From Saprospiraceae bacterium (GTDB taxonomy: Bacteria; Bacteroidota; Bacteroidia; Chitinophagales; Saprospiraceae), in the NCBI GenBank assembly GCA_029251525.1, contig JAQXDE010000055.1, positions 248,001 to 312,000 of the forward strand: a DNA stretch of 64,000 bases. Direction: 5' to 3'. This document shows positions 44,937 to 53,508 of the stretch, piece by piece. A program made the position numbers and the translations under genes. Within the stretch, counting starts at the first letter, position 1, and each line of letters begins with the position of its first letter. The notes under the pieces were generated by a model. It was not told the DNA's origin. It worked only from the letters and a program-made list of their open reading frames with translations, and did no database searches.

Positions 44937-45767
44937 ATGGAGAAATCATTTACAATTGAAACGTTACAAGGCAGCGATTTAAGGCATATTAAAGATCTTA
45001 CTCCTGTTGGTTGGTATGATGTTACACCGCTCTATAAGATGCATCTGAATCAAGATTACTTTTTCCCAATCAAATTAGTTTGGAAAAAAATAATAATAGG
45101 TGTAGGTGAATTAATTATAAATAAAAAAAATGGTTGGCTTGGGAATATTATAGTCACTAAGAGTTTTCGTAATCAAGGATTAGGAAAAGAAATTACGAAA
45201 GGGTTAATTGAAATTGCAAATACCCAGCTGTGCGAATCAATTTATTTGTTATCGACTCCATTAGGGAAACCCGTTTATCAAAAACTTGGTTTCCAAGAAA
45301 AAGGAAAATATCTATTTTATGAAAAGGGAGAAAGAAACATAGAAATAGAGGCGAACAATGAAAGTAGAAGTATAATTCCATATAATGAAGCTTTTAGAAG
45401 TCAAATTTTTGAACTCGATAAAAAAGCGATAGGAGAAGATCGTAGCAAGGTTTTGACTCCGAAAATAGAGCAATCTTTAGTGTATAAAAAACCTCATGAG
45501 GATAAAATATCTGGATTTTTTATTCCAACCCTCGGTGATGGTGTAATTATTTGCAACAATGAAACTGCAGGTTTTGAGTTTATTAAGGAAAGGGAAAAAT
45601 TAGGAAGGAAAAGAGTCATTATACCCGAAGAATGTAAAGGAACTATAAATTTTTTATTGCAAAATCAATATAGCCATTTTCGAGAAGCTACTTTTATGTA
45701 CTTAGGGAAAATGAAAGATTGGAATCCTGAAATGATTTTTTCTAGAATTGGCGGTTTCCTCGGATAA
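44937..45767 (+). CDS. Tandem GNAT-family acetyltransferase
   Basis: The 276-aa protein has an N-terminal GNAT domain (about 1-135) with the acetyl-CoA loop RNQGLG at 78-83 and GKPVYQKLGFQEKG at about 107-120. The second half (about 138-276) looks like an Acetyltransf_18-type domain, with ELDKKAIGEDRSKVL and a C-terminal MYLGKMKDWNPEMIFSRIGG. The two-domain layout matches known tandem GNATs where the second domain shapes the substrate site. Substrate is unknown. It is followed after 19 nt by the ABC permease gene, so it probably heads a three-gene operon with the transporter; the link may be self-protection or modification of the exported compound (inference). Confidence 0.85.
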   Translation: MEKSFTIETLQGSDLRHIKDLTPVGWYDVTPLYKMHLNQDYFFPIKLVWKKIIIGVGELIINKKNGWLGNIIVTKSFRNQGLGKEITKGLIEIANTQLCESIYLLSTPLGKPVYQKLGFQEKGKYLFYEKGERNIEIEANNESRSIIPYNEAFRSQIFELDKKAIGEDRSKVLTPKIEQSLVYKKPHEDKISGFFIPTLGDGVIICNNETAGFEFIKEREKLGRKRVIIPEECKGTINFLLQNQYSHFREATFMYLGKMKDWNPEMIFSRIGGFLG

Positions 45768-45786
45768 GTCTTTTAATACCAATTAA

Positions 45787-46731
45787 ATGAATACAATCGA
45801 AAGATTTTTAAATCTTAGAATCAAACAATTTTTTAGATCGGTACAAGAAATAGGAATTCCTTTGTTTATTATTTTAATGATAGTAACTACTGGGCTTACT
45901 TTTAAAGTATTAGTTTTTCTTTCAGAAGTTCAAGGAGTTGAAATGGCTTTTTTTTCGTTTTTTCTTATTGCTTCCATTCATTTTACCAGAAAAGATTCAC
46001 ATTTCTTAAAAAGTCTAGATGTCTCTCGTCCATTACTTTTTTTAGCTGAATACAGTTTGTTTTTATTGCCTGTAAGTATGCTGTTACTTTTTTTAGGGAA
46101 AATGGTTCCTGCGATTTATTGGCAATTAGGGATGTTACCTATTTTGATTTTTCCTGCGGGGAAATTAAAAATTAATAAAATTGCTCCTTTTATTAATTTA
46201 GATGGAATTCCTTCAAAATATTTCGAGATAAAATTAGGTTTCCGGAGAATTTTTTTTGCAATTGTATTGTTATATTTTATTGCATTAGGTTACTCGTTTT
46301 TTATAGGGACGTTAATTTTATTTGGCATTTTTCTTCTGTTAGTTTTACCTACTTTTTTTGAAAACTTTGAACCAAAGGAAATGATTGTACTTGAATATGG
46401 AAAAGGCAATTTTGTAAGAAGGAAGGTAATAAACCATTTACTCGTTTTTCAAATTGCTTTAATGCCTCACTATTTGATGTTTTTATTTTATCATAAAGAA
46501 ATGTGGTATTTGGGATTAGCTTGTTTTGTTGGATTATGTTTGGGAATCATTTTTAATATCGTTTACAAGTATGCTTCCTATCGACCCAATGTGCCAAAAA
46601 TGTTTAGCAATTCTTTTCAAGCCGTTTTTTTGGCCACGCTTTTAATACCAGGGTTTGTAATAGTTAGTATCGGTTTGATAATTTATTTTTGGCGAAAGGC
46701 CACTAACAATTTAGCTTATTATTATGCTTGA
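45787..46731 (+). CDS. ABC transporter membrane subunit
   Basis: The 314-aa protein has about seven or eight hydrophobic segments (near 22-42, 50-62, 78-100, 108-122, 155-195, 218-238, 240-262, 282-305) and no soluble domain. It resembles the membrane half of simple two-component ABC exporters of Bacteroidota. Its end overlaps the start of the ATPase gene by 8 nt, showing translational coupling. The partner lies directly downstream; no substrate-binding protein or periplasmic adaptor is nearby, which favours export over import. Family-level identity rests mainly on context. Confidence 0.72.
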   Translation: MNTIERFLNLRIKQFFRSVQEIGIPLFIILMIVTTGLTFKVLVFLSEVQGVEMAFFSFFLIASIHFTRKDSHFLKSLDVSRPLLFLAEYSLFLLPVSMLLLFLGKMVPAIYWQLGMLPILIFPAGKLKINKIAPFINLDGIPSKYFEIKLGFRRIFFAIVLLYFIALGYSFFIGTLILFGIFLLLVLPTFFENFEPKEMIVLEYGKGNFVRRKVINHLLVFQIALMPHYLMFLFYHKEMWYLGLACFVGLCLGIIFNIVYKYASYRPNVPKMFSNSFQAVFLATLLIPGFVIVSIGLIIYFWRKATNNLAYYYA

Positions 46732-47410
46732 AATAAAAAACTTAGCAGTTTCATACGGAACTAATGAAGTGCTTAAAGATGTTCATTTGATTTTTGAACC
46801 AGGAATGGTTCATGGAGTTCTTGGTATAAATGGCGCAGGGAAATCCACTCTTTTTAATACTATTTATGGTTTTAAAAAACCAAATGCAGGAAGTGCCCAA
46901 TTTCAAAATCGAACAGTACAAAATGGAGATATTGGTTTTATGGAAACCTCCTGTTATTTTTATCCCTTAATGACGGGCATGGAATATTTGAAGTTGTTGG
47001 GGATTCAAAATAAAGATTTTGATATCAAAAAATGGAATGAATTATTTGAGTTGCCACTTAATGAATATGTCGAAAATTATTCCACAGGTATGAAAAAAAA
47101 ATTGGCATTTATTGGTGTGATGGCGATGAATCGACCGATTTTGATTTTGGATGAACCATTTAATGGAGTCGATATTGAGAGTAATGAAAAATTATTACAA
47201 CTCCTAATTCGATTAAAATCTACAAATAAAATTATCATAATTGCTTCACATATTATTGAATCTTTAACTCGGATTTGTGATCGAATTAATTTATTGGAAA
47301 ATGGAGTGATTAAAACTACTTTTGAAAAAACTGAATTTCCAGTTTTAGAAAAAGAACTAAAAGATTCGATTAAATTGAAGATTGATGATGTTTTGGAGGG
47401 ACTTGTATAA
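46724..47410 (+). CDS. ABC transporter ATP-binding subunit
   Basis: The 228-aa protein has a complete nucleotide-binding fold: Walker A GINGAGKST (about residues 34-42), a signature loop written YSTGMKKKL (about 119-127) in place of LSGGQ, Walker B ILILDEPFNGVD (about 136-147), and an H-loop ASHI (about 174-177). STGMKKKL is common in ABC-2 type exporters. It pairs with the membrane protein whose gene overlaps it by 8 nt. It probably powers export of a peptide, drug or lipid; the substrate is unknown. Confidence 0.9.
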   Translation: MLEIKNLAVSYGTNEVLKDVHLIFEPGMVHGVLGINGAGKSTLFNTIYGFKKPNAGSAQFQNRTVQNGDIGFMETSCYFYPLMTGMEYLKLLGIQNKDFDIKKWNELFELPLNEYVENYSTGMKKKLAFIGVMAMNRPILILDEPFNGVDIESNEKLLQLLIRLKSTNKIIIIASHIIESLTRICDRINLLENGVIKTTFEKTEFPVLEKELKDSIKLKIDDVLEGLV

Positions 47411-47471
47411 TCAATCGCAAAAGTACTTATCAAGCCCTAAATTTAAAAAGTCAAACTATCAAAATTATACT

Positions 47472-47479
47472 TACTTTTG
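47472..47479 (+). promoter_or_regulatory. Predicted -7 box that decides the helicase start
   Basis: TACTTTTG is an exact TAnnTTTG match. Transcription would begin near 47486, which lies after the TTG at 47477 but before the GTG at 47495. This favours the GTG as the true start. Confidence 0.5.
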
Positions 47480-47494
47480 CAAAAAAATACAAAC

Positions 47495-48820
47495 GTGACT
47501 TTTGACGATTTAAATTTAAATAATCCTTTACGGAATGCCTTGGCAGATTTGGAATATGTTGATCCAACTCCAATTCAAGTAGCTGCTTTTTCTCCAATCA
47601 TGTCAGGAAGGGATGTAGTTGGAGTTGCCCAGACTGGAACGGGGAAAACCTTTGCTTACCTTATGCCATTACTTCGATTGCTAAAGTTTTCCACAGATGG
47701 ACATCCTCGGATTGCGATTTTAGTACCGACTCGTGAGTTGGTGGTGCAAGTGACCGAGGAAGTGAAAAAGTTGACAACATACATGACGGTTCGTCCCGTA
47801 GGAGTGTATGGAGGGACAAATATCAATACCCAAAAACAATCTGTTGCGGAAGGAGTTGATGTATTGGTAGCAACACCTGGGCGGTTTTTTGACCTTGCTT
47901 TGTCAGGAGCATTTAAAACTAAATTTCTAAAAAAATTAGTGATTGATGAAGTTGATGAGATGTTAAATTTAGGTTTCCGTACACAACTTAAGAATATTTT
48001 AGATATGCTCCCGGAGAAACGTCAAAACTTATTATTTTCTGCAACTCTGACGGAAGATGTAGGGAATTTAATTAACGATTATTTCTTTGAACCGCTGAAG
48101 ATTGAGATTGCTCCACATGGAACGCCGTTGGAACAAATTCGGCAAAATGGGTATTTTGGCGTTAATTTTAATACCAAAGCAAATTTACTCGAGCTCTTGT
48201 TAAAGGTGGATGAGAGTATGAATAAAGTTTTGGTTTTTGTCAGTACTAAAAAATTGGCAGATAAGCTACATGAGAAATTAGATTCACTTTTTCCTGAATC
48301 GATAGGAGTAATTCATTCTAATAAATCTCAAAATTATCGACTCCGAATGGTCTCGGAATTTACAGAGAGTAAAATACGAGTTTTGGTGGCAACAGATATT
48401 ATTGCTAGAGGTTTGGATATTGCGGGAGTATCACATGTAGTTAATTTTGAAATGCCAGATGCACCTGCGGATTATATGCACCGAATTGGACGAACTGGTC
48501 GGGCAGATATGGAAGGGATTGCTATTTCTTTTGTTTCCGAGAAAGAGGATGAAATTTTTGAGGAGATCCAGCAATTAATGGGAATTGAGGTGCCTATTCT
48601 TCCTTCGCCTGAGGGACTTGTTGTTTCGACTGAGTTGTTAGAGTTTGAGAAAGAGAAAATGGGCGGGGATAAATTTTATTATAAAGCTCCTAAACTGAAT
48701 TCGAAAGGTGCATTTCATGAAAAGTTGGATAAAAACAAAAAGGTCAATCGTGCAAAAGAAAAACGTCAAGCAAGAATGGCGGAGAAGAAAAAATCACGAC
48801 GACCTGGAAAGAAACGATAA
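47495..48820 (+). CDS. DEAD-box-type ATP-dependent RNA helicase (RhlE-like)
   Basis: I start this gene at the GTG at 47495 (441 aa), not the TTG at 47477, because the TTG overlaps the promoter box and because family members begin close to TF-x-DLNLN-x-PL. All helicase motifs are present: Q motif (PTPIQ), I AQTGTGKT, Ia PTRELV, GG, Ib TPGR, II with DEVD instead of DEAD, III SAT, V ATDIIARGLDI and VI HRIGRTGR. The C-terminus (last about 45 residues) is strongly basic (KRQARMAEKKKSRRPGKKR), suited to RNA binding. Likely roles are ribosome assembly, RNA unwinding or decay, often in the cold; the exact job cannot be told. Confidence 0.93.
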   Translation: MTFDDLNLNNPLRNALADLEYVDPTPIQVAAFSPIMSGRDVVGVAQTGTGKTFAYLMPLLRLLKFSTDGHPRIAILVPTRELVVQVTEEVKKLTTYMTVRPVGVYGGTNINTQKQSVAEGVDVLVATPGRFFDLALSGAFKTKFLKKLVIDEVDEMLNLGFRTQLKNILDMLPEKRQNLLFSATLTEDVGNLINDYFFEPLKIEIAPHGTPLEQIRQNGYFGVNFNTKANLLELLLKVDESMNKVLVFVSTKKLADKLHEKLDSLFPESIGVIHSNKSQNYRLRMVSEFTESKIRVLVATDIIARGLDIAGVSHVVNFEMPDAPADYMHRIGRTGRADMEGIAISFVSEKEDEIFEEIQQLMGIEVPILPSPEGLVVSTELLEFEKEKMGGDKFYYKAPKLNSKGAFHEKLDKNKKVNRAKEKRQARMAEKKKSRRPGKKR

Positions 48821-48854
48821 CTTTTAATGGTTAATTCTCTCAAGTTTTTACTTT

Positions 48855-48896
48855 AAAAAAAGAGCAGCAATTGATTGATTGTCACTCTTTTTTTTT
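48855..48896. terminator. Bidirectional terminator
   Basis: AAAAAAAGAG (48855-48864) pairs with CTCTTTTTTT (48885-48894), with a weaker inner GCAAT/ATTGT stem, and is followed by more T. It lies between the convergent helicase and lipoprotein genes. Confidence 0.7.
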
Positions 48897-48901
48897 ATTA
48901 G

Positions 48902-49480
48902 TTATATGATCCAATTACTTTTTTTGTTGATGATTTTCCACTTTCCATTTATTTTTTGGAGGATTAAAGTTCTTCCTTCACCACATGTTTTTCCACAAGC
49001 TATTCCAGTTTTTATCCAAGCAAGATTTCTACTTTTATTAAAAATAGGAATGGAAAAGTAAATGTAAGTGTCTTGAAATAAATTAATTTTCTTTTTTCTT
49101 TTCCCAAATAGTTGGTCACTTAATTCTATTGGTTTTGAATCTTCTTTTTGTTTTGCGATATAGATATTTTCATCAGAAGAGAATTTAGTTTCTTTTAAGT
49201 CACTAAATTCCTCTTCTAAATCAGGAAATAAGTAATCTCCATATGGTGGTGGTTTTGGTTTAAATCCTTCTTGGTTCTTCCTGTTGATGTATTTTGGTAA
49301 AACAGCAACGATTTTATAATTAGGATAATTTATTTCTATTGAATCAATTTCGATTATGCGGGAAATCAAGTTTTCAATATCATTTAGATTATCTGATTTG
49401 TTATAAATATTTTGCTCTTCAAAACATCCACTTATTAGAATTAATAGCCAAAGGCTAAGATATTTACAGTAATTGATCAT
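48902..49480 (-). CDS. Small lipoprotein, function unknown
   Basis: The 192-aa protein has a lipoprotein signal peptide with lipobox LISGC (Cys at about residue 19). The mature part is polar; a proline-rich stretch (FKPKPPPYGDYLFPD, about residues 75-90) and a C-terminal NGKWKIINKKSNWI are the only notable motifs. The Trp-Lys-Ile ending resembles the last strand of NTF2-like or DUF-type small lipoproteins, but that is weak. The gene lies 32 nt after the PhoD-like gene on the same strand, so the two are probably co-transcribed, both products being envelope lipoproteins. Confidence 0.65.
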   Translation of the reverse strand: MINYCKYLSLWLLILISGCFEEQNIYNKSDNLNDIENLISRIIEIDSIEINYPNYKIVAVLPKYINRKNQEGFKPKPPPYGDYLFPDLEEEFSDLKETKFSSDENIYIAKQKEDSKPIELSDQLFGKRKKKINLFQDTYIYFSIPIFNKSRNLAWIKTGIACGKTCGEGRTLILQKINGKWKIINKKSNWII

Positions 49481-49512
49481 ACTCTATTGTTCAAATTTTT
49501 CATTAACTATTT

Positions 49513-50565
49513 TTACTTAAAAGATATTTCGCTTAATGGAATCGTGAATTCTACTCTTTGATTCCCTTTTACATCCCAAATTTCAGATTTAATTTCTGGA
49601 TTTTTATTTTGTAAGTTTATTGTTAATAAACCGAAGTGATTATCCATTATTGGTCCCTCTATCCGATTGATATTGGGAGTAGCGAATTTCCAAGAAGAAG
49701 ATAAACCACTTGAAGTCACATCATAAATAGGATAGAGGTCAGGAATTTCCATTTTTGAAATCTCTGCATAATGAACATCTCCGCTAATAAATAAAACGCC
49801 ATTAGCTTTATTTTTTTTTATTAAATCCAAAAAACGTTTTTGTTCATGTGGATAATTAGCCCAAGCTTCGTAGCCGTTATATTCGATTCCAAATTGAGTA
49901 CTCGAACCAATAATTCTAACATCAGCAGGTTTTTTTAATTCTTGATCGAGCCATGCCCATTGTTTTTTTCCTAAAAAAGTTGAGTCAGAAGTTGTGTGGG
50001 GAGTATAATCCAAATGATAGAAATATCGTTGATCTTTGTTGACTGAATCTTGATTGTTCAAAAGTTTATCTCGAAAAGTTCGAGTGTCAAGCATAATGAT
50101 TTGAATTTTTTTTTCTTGCAAATCATATTCGTATGCATTATAAATTCCAGTTCGGGTTCTGCGTTCAGAATCAGCAGGTTCTTCAAAAAAGTCAAGAAAT
50201 ATTTCTTTTACTTCTTCCTTGAAAGGGTAGTGGCGGCCTGCATCGTTCCACCCAAAATCATGGTCATCCCATGTTGCCAATATAGGAACGTTCATTTTTA
50301 AATTTTGAAAAGATTCTTTTGCACCGAGCCGATTATATTTTGCTCGAAGTGTATCCATGATCTTGGTGTCACCGTAAATATTGTCCCCTAGGAAAATAAA
50401 AAGGTCTGGATTATGTTTGACAACTTCATTAAAGATCGGAAGTGGATGATCTTGCCAGCCACAGGAACCGAAAGCAATTTTCATTACAGAGGGTTCTTTT
50501 TGACAACTTTGGGAAAAAGTTAAAAATGAAAAAAGAAGAAAATATAGTAAGTTTTTTTGGTGCAT
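49513..50565 (-). CDS. PhoD-like metallophosphatase lipoprotein
   Basis: The 350-aa protein has a signal peptide with a lipobox-like SQSC (Cys at about 21). Motifs of PhoD-like phosphodiesterase/phosphatases are in order: FGSCGWQ, FLGDNIYGD, WDDHDFGWND, LDTRTFRD, IIGSSTQFG and FISGDVHYAE, which supply Asp, Asn and His ligands of the dinuclear metal centre. The fused N-terminal domain of classical PhoD is absent. It likely hydrolyses phosphodiesters or phosphomonoesters at the envelope. Together with the PhoX-type enzyme at 41.8 kb this gives two unrelated extracytoplasmic phosphatases within 9 kb. It is preceded by a terminator at 50585-50625 that isolates it from moaA. Confidence 0.9.
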   Translation of the reverse strand: MHQKNLLYFLLFSFLTFSQSCQKEPSVMKIAFGSCGWQDHPLPIFNEVVKHNPDLFIFLGDNIYGDTKIMDTLRAKYNRLGAKESFQNLKMNVPILATWDDHDFGWNDAGRHYPFKEEVKEIFLDFFEEPADSERRTRTGIYNAYEYDLQEKKIQIIMLDTRTFRDKLLNNQDSVNKDQRYFYHLDYTPHTTSDSTFLGKKQWAWLDQELKKPADVRIIGSSTQFGIEYNGYEAWANYPHEQKRFLDLIKKNKANGVLFISGDVHYAEISKMEIPDLYPIYDVTSSGLSSSWKFATPNINRIEGPIMDNHFGLLTINLQNKNPEIKSEIWDVKGNQRVEFTIPLSEISFK

Positions 50566-50584
50566 AAAATTTTAGTTTAGTTAT

Positions 50585-50625
50585 AAAAAAGAGGAGTTTG
50601 TCAATCTGGCAAACTCCTCTTTTTT
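50585..50625. terminator. Strong terminator hairpin downstream of moaA
   Basis: A perfect 16-bp stem, AAAAAAGAGGAGTTTG (50585-50600) with CAAACTCCTCTTTTTT (50610-50625), lies between moaA and the PhoD-like gene. On the minus strand it ends in TTTTTT. Confidence 0.88.
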
Positions 50626-50742
50626 ATAATTTTAAAAAATTATTTTTAATAAAGTGTATCGATTTACGGCGAATGAATAACCTTAAAGATCTATTAACTG
50701 TGAATTTATTGTTCATGTCTAAAATTCTTAGTTGAATTGTAT

Positions 50743-51738
50743 TTATCCACCGATAGTCGCCATGGATTCGGAAACACCATTTCCAAAACGACTTTGTTCA
50801 GCTTCAAATCCATCTTTCGCTCGATGATTAAATGCATCAAGGAAAGTAGTGCGAAGTTGTAGATCAGACGCTCCTTCGCGCATCAATTTTTTTATATTAA
50901 AAATCCCATTATCATATAGGCATGTTTTTAATTGTCCTTGTGGAGTAATCCGAATTCGATTGCAAGAACCACAAAAAGTTCGACTATAGGCGGCTATAAT
51001 TCCAACGGATCCCTTGTGAGAAGGTACATTGTAATTCATTGCAGTGGAAGAAGGAGGGTCAGGAAGTTTTTGAAGGTTAGGAAAATGGTCCTTGATTTTT
51101 TGATGAATTTTTTTGTAGTTCCATTTAAGTTTTGGATAGTGTGCTCCCTCCCCGTTAAATGGCATTTCCTCAATAAATCGAACAGCCACGGGAAGGTCTT
51201 TTGTCAATGAAACCAATGGGATTATATCACCTTCATTTTTGCCAGCCATGACGACAGTATTGATTTTTACTTCAAAATCATTTTTTAATAATAAATCAAA
51301 ACTCCGCATCACTTTATCAAAAACATCCTGTCGAGTAATTTCAAAAAATCGAGACCGATCCATGGTATCCAGACTCAAATTAATGGAGCGGATTCCTAGT
51401 TTTTTTAATTCTGGAATGTATTGTTCAAGTACTGTTCCATTGGTAGTTATATTGATATCTTTAATTCCTTCGGTCTTTCGAATAGCCCAAAGGAGTTTGA
51501 CCATATCTTTACGGATGAACGGTTCGCCACCTGTAATGCGTACTTTTTCAATACCCATTTGAGCCAATAATTTGATTCCACGATGGATCTCTTCGAAGCT
51601 CATCAATTCTGTTTTATTAATATATTGGATACCTTCTTCAGGCATACAGTAAAAGCAGCGAAGATTGCAGCGGTCAGTTACAGCAAGACGCACGTAGTTG
51701 AGCACGCGACCGTGATTGTCGAATAATTGTTTTCTCAT
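50743..51738 (-). CDS. moaA: GTP 3',8-cyclase (molybdenum cofactor biosynthesis protein A)
   Basis: The enzyme turns GTP into 3',8-cyclo-GTP, the first step of molybdopterin synthesis. I use the ATG at 51738 (331 aa, MRKQLFDNHG), nine bases inside the longest frame, whose start would be TTG. The radical-SAM cluster CNLRCFYC is at residues 24-31, the SAM-binding ITGGEP follows, the second cluster CGSCNRIRITPQGQLKTC is near 255-272, and the C-terminus ends in the GG needed for catalysis. No other moa, moe or mob genes are in the window, so it is separated from the rest of the pathway here. It follows korB on the same strand after 137 nt. Confidence 0.96.
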   Translation of the reverse strand: MRKQLFDNHGRVLNYVRLAVTDRCNLRCFYCMPEEGIQYINKTELMSFEEIHRGIKLLAQMGIEKVRITGGEPFIRKDMVKLLWAIRKTEGIKDINITTNGTVLEQYIPELKKLGIRSINLSLDTMDRSRFFEITRQDVFDKVMRSFDLLLKNDFEVKINTVVMAGKNEGDIIPLVSLTKDLPVAVRFIEEMPFNGEGAHYPKLKWNYKKIHQKIKDHFPNLQKLPDPPSSTAMNYNVPSHKGSVGIIAAYSRTFCGSCNRIRITPQGQLKTCLYDNGIFNIKKLMREGASDLQLRTTFLDAFNHRAKDGFEAEQSRFGNGVSESMATIGG

Positions 51739-51875
51739 AGAAACCAAAAATTAGTTTTGTAGAGGCTTTTTCTTTTCTCATTATATTAACAAAATGAAGA
51801 TAGATAAGACCTAAATCAAAACCAAGAATAATTATGAAAATATATTTATTTTAGGTACTTAAACTAGGATGGGGA

Positions 51876-52895
51876 TTAAATCTCCCAAGTTACACTCCCG
51901 GCTATTAATTGATCCAAATTTCCTTCCCCTTTCTGCTCAATTGCTTCATTCAACTGAGCCAATAATTGATCCTCATAACAAACTCTTTCTGAAGAATACA
52001 AAACGCCAAAAGGCCTTGGTAAAAAACCTTCTTGTCGAGGATCGTCAAAAAAGCGAGCTAACATTTGAGCTTTGTACAAATCACCTTCATCGTGAATCCA
52101 GAGATCATCTTTTGAATAATTATCTATTTCTAAATCAATAACTTGTGGCTTCCAACCGTCTAGTCGAATACCCTTTTCGTTATTTTCTCCGAATACTAAA
52201 GGTTGACCATCTTCTAAAAATATGGCAGAAGATTTCTTGGTGGCTTTGTCTGTAAACGTGAAAAATGCACCATCGTTAAAAATGTTACAGTTTTGGTATA
52301 TTTCTAAAAAAGAGGATCCCTTGTGTAGATTAGATCGCTTCAGCATTGTTTTCATATGCTTTGGATCTCTATCCATTGATCTAGCCACAAATGTCGCATC
52401 TGCACTAATTGCAACTGCTAGTGGGTTAATAGGATGATCAAGTGATCCCATTGGAGTACTTTTCGTTCGTTTGTCGACCTCGGAAGTGGGCGAGTATTGT
52501 CCCTTGGTCAAACCATAAATTTGATTGTTAAATAACAATATGTTCACATCTAGGTTTCTTCTCAAAATATGTAGCAAATGATTTCCTCCAATACTTAATC
52601 CATCACCATCGCCTGTGATAATCCAAACACTTAGGTCAGGATTAGCAATTTTCAAACCTGAAGCTACTGCTGGTGCACGGCCATGAATCGAATGCATACC
52701 ATAAGTATTCATATAATACGGAAATCGAGAAGAACAACCTATTCCTGAAATAATCGCGACCTCATCTGGATTCATTTCTAACTCAGCAAAAACTTTTTGT
52801 ACTTGTGCAAGGATACTATAGTCACCACAGCCCGGACACCATCGAACATCTTGATCAGTGGTAAAGTCTTTTGCTTTTAAATTGTTTTTTGTCAT
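51876..52895 (-). CDS. korB: 2-oxoacid:ferredoxin oxidoreductase, beta subunit
   Basis: The 339-aa subunit binds thiamine diphosphate and the 4Fe-4S cluster of a ferredoxin-dependent 2-oxoacid oxidoreductase. Visible are WCPGCGDY (residues about 19-26), GIGCSSRFPYY (about 51-61), the TPP motif GDGDGLSIGGNH ... NNQIYG and a further Cys in YQNCNIF, giving the four cluster ligands. The HGRAPAVASGLK stretch is typical of KorB/OorB. It works with KorA (53509-55356). Whether 2-oxoglutarate, pyruvate or a branched-chain acid is used cannot be told. It ends near moaA. Confidence 0.93.
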   Translation of the reverse strand: MTKNNLKAKDFTTDQDVRWCPGCGDYSILAQVQKVFAELEMNPDEVAIISGIGCSSRFPYYMNTYGMHSIHGRAPAVASGLKIANPDLSVWIITGDGDGLSIGGNHLLHILRRNLDVNILLFNNQIYGLTKGQYSPTSEVDKRTKSTPMGSLDHPINPLAVAISADATFVARSMDRDPKHMKTMLKRSNLHKGSSFLEIYQNCNIFNDGAFFTFTDKATKKSSAIFLEDGQPLVFGENNEKGIRLDGWKPQVIDLEIDNYSKDDLWIHDEGDLYKAQMLARFFDDPRQEGFLPRPFGVLYSSERVCYEDQLLAQLNEAIEQKGEGNLDQLIAGSVTWEI

Positions 52896-52930
52896 GATTT
52901 ATGATTTTGATACAGATTCGCGATGACTCT

Positions 52931-52972
52931 ACTGACTTTCTTAGAATAAATTTCCACGCTAAGAAAGTCAGT
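52931..52972 (-). promoter_or_regulatory. 14-bp hairpin between the small membrane gene and korB
   Basis: ACTGACTTTCTTAG (52931-52944) pairs perfectly with CTAAGAAAGTCAGT (52959-52972), loop 14 nt. No T run follows on either strand, so it is not a typical terminator. An RNA processing or stability element inside the kor transcript is possible. Confidence 0.5.
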
Positions 52973-52993
52973 TAAAATTGTGTTTGTCTGTAG

Positions 52994-53233
52994 CTATTTT
53001 TTTTTTCTTCTTTGCGCTTCTTTCGAATATTTGCTAGCTTGGAAAATAAATGGAAAGCTCAATAATAAACCTCCTAATGCATATAGTTCCATTCCTTTGT
53101 GCTGAGGATTGTAAACAATAAAAACTTCCAACAAAATGAAAACTGTCGCTGGAATCATTCCCCAAAGGAGATATTCTTTGCGCCTTTGTTGAACGGTTTC
53201 ATTGGATAGACGGTGTAAAGGATTTTCTTTCAT
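52994..53233 (-). CDS. Small two-helix membrane protein between korA and korB
   Basis: The 79-aa protein has a polar N-terminus with RRKEY, two hydrophobic helices (about 22-40 and 48-66, the second ending FIFQASKY) and a very basic tail (KEAQRRKKK), predicting both ends in the cytoplasm. No known motif is recognised. It is on the same strand as korA (275-nt gap upstream) and korB (98-nt gap downstream). The position between two subunits of one enzyme suggests co-expression, perhaps as a membrane attachment for the complex, but that is only inference. Composition and start context look like those of a real gene. Confidence 0.65.
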   Translation of the reverse strand: MKENPLHRLSNETVQQRRKEYLLWGMIPATVFILLEVFIVYNPQHKGMELYALGGLLLSFPFIFQASKYSKEAQRRKKK

Positions 53234-53508
53234 ATTTTTTTGTTTAAAAAATCTATTGGTTAATATATTCTCAATATTTGGGACTTTTATTGCAAAAAAA
53301 CAAAATCCTCATTCGGAAATAATAAATTTCTCAATCTCAAATCCTCATTTTGTATATTCATTAGAATCTTCAAAAAATGTAGTTCAATCATTTTCGATGA
53401 ATGCTAAAATCGTAAAATCGTAAAGTTTAAAGTATTATAATTCAGTATAAAGAGAAATCTAACCTTTTACTTTGAAATGTTGGATGCGCAAGTCTGAAAC
53501 TAGATTTC

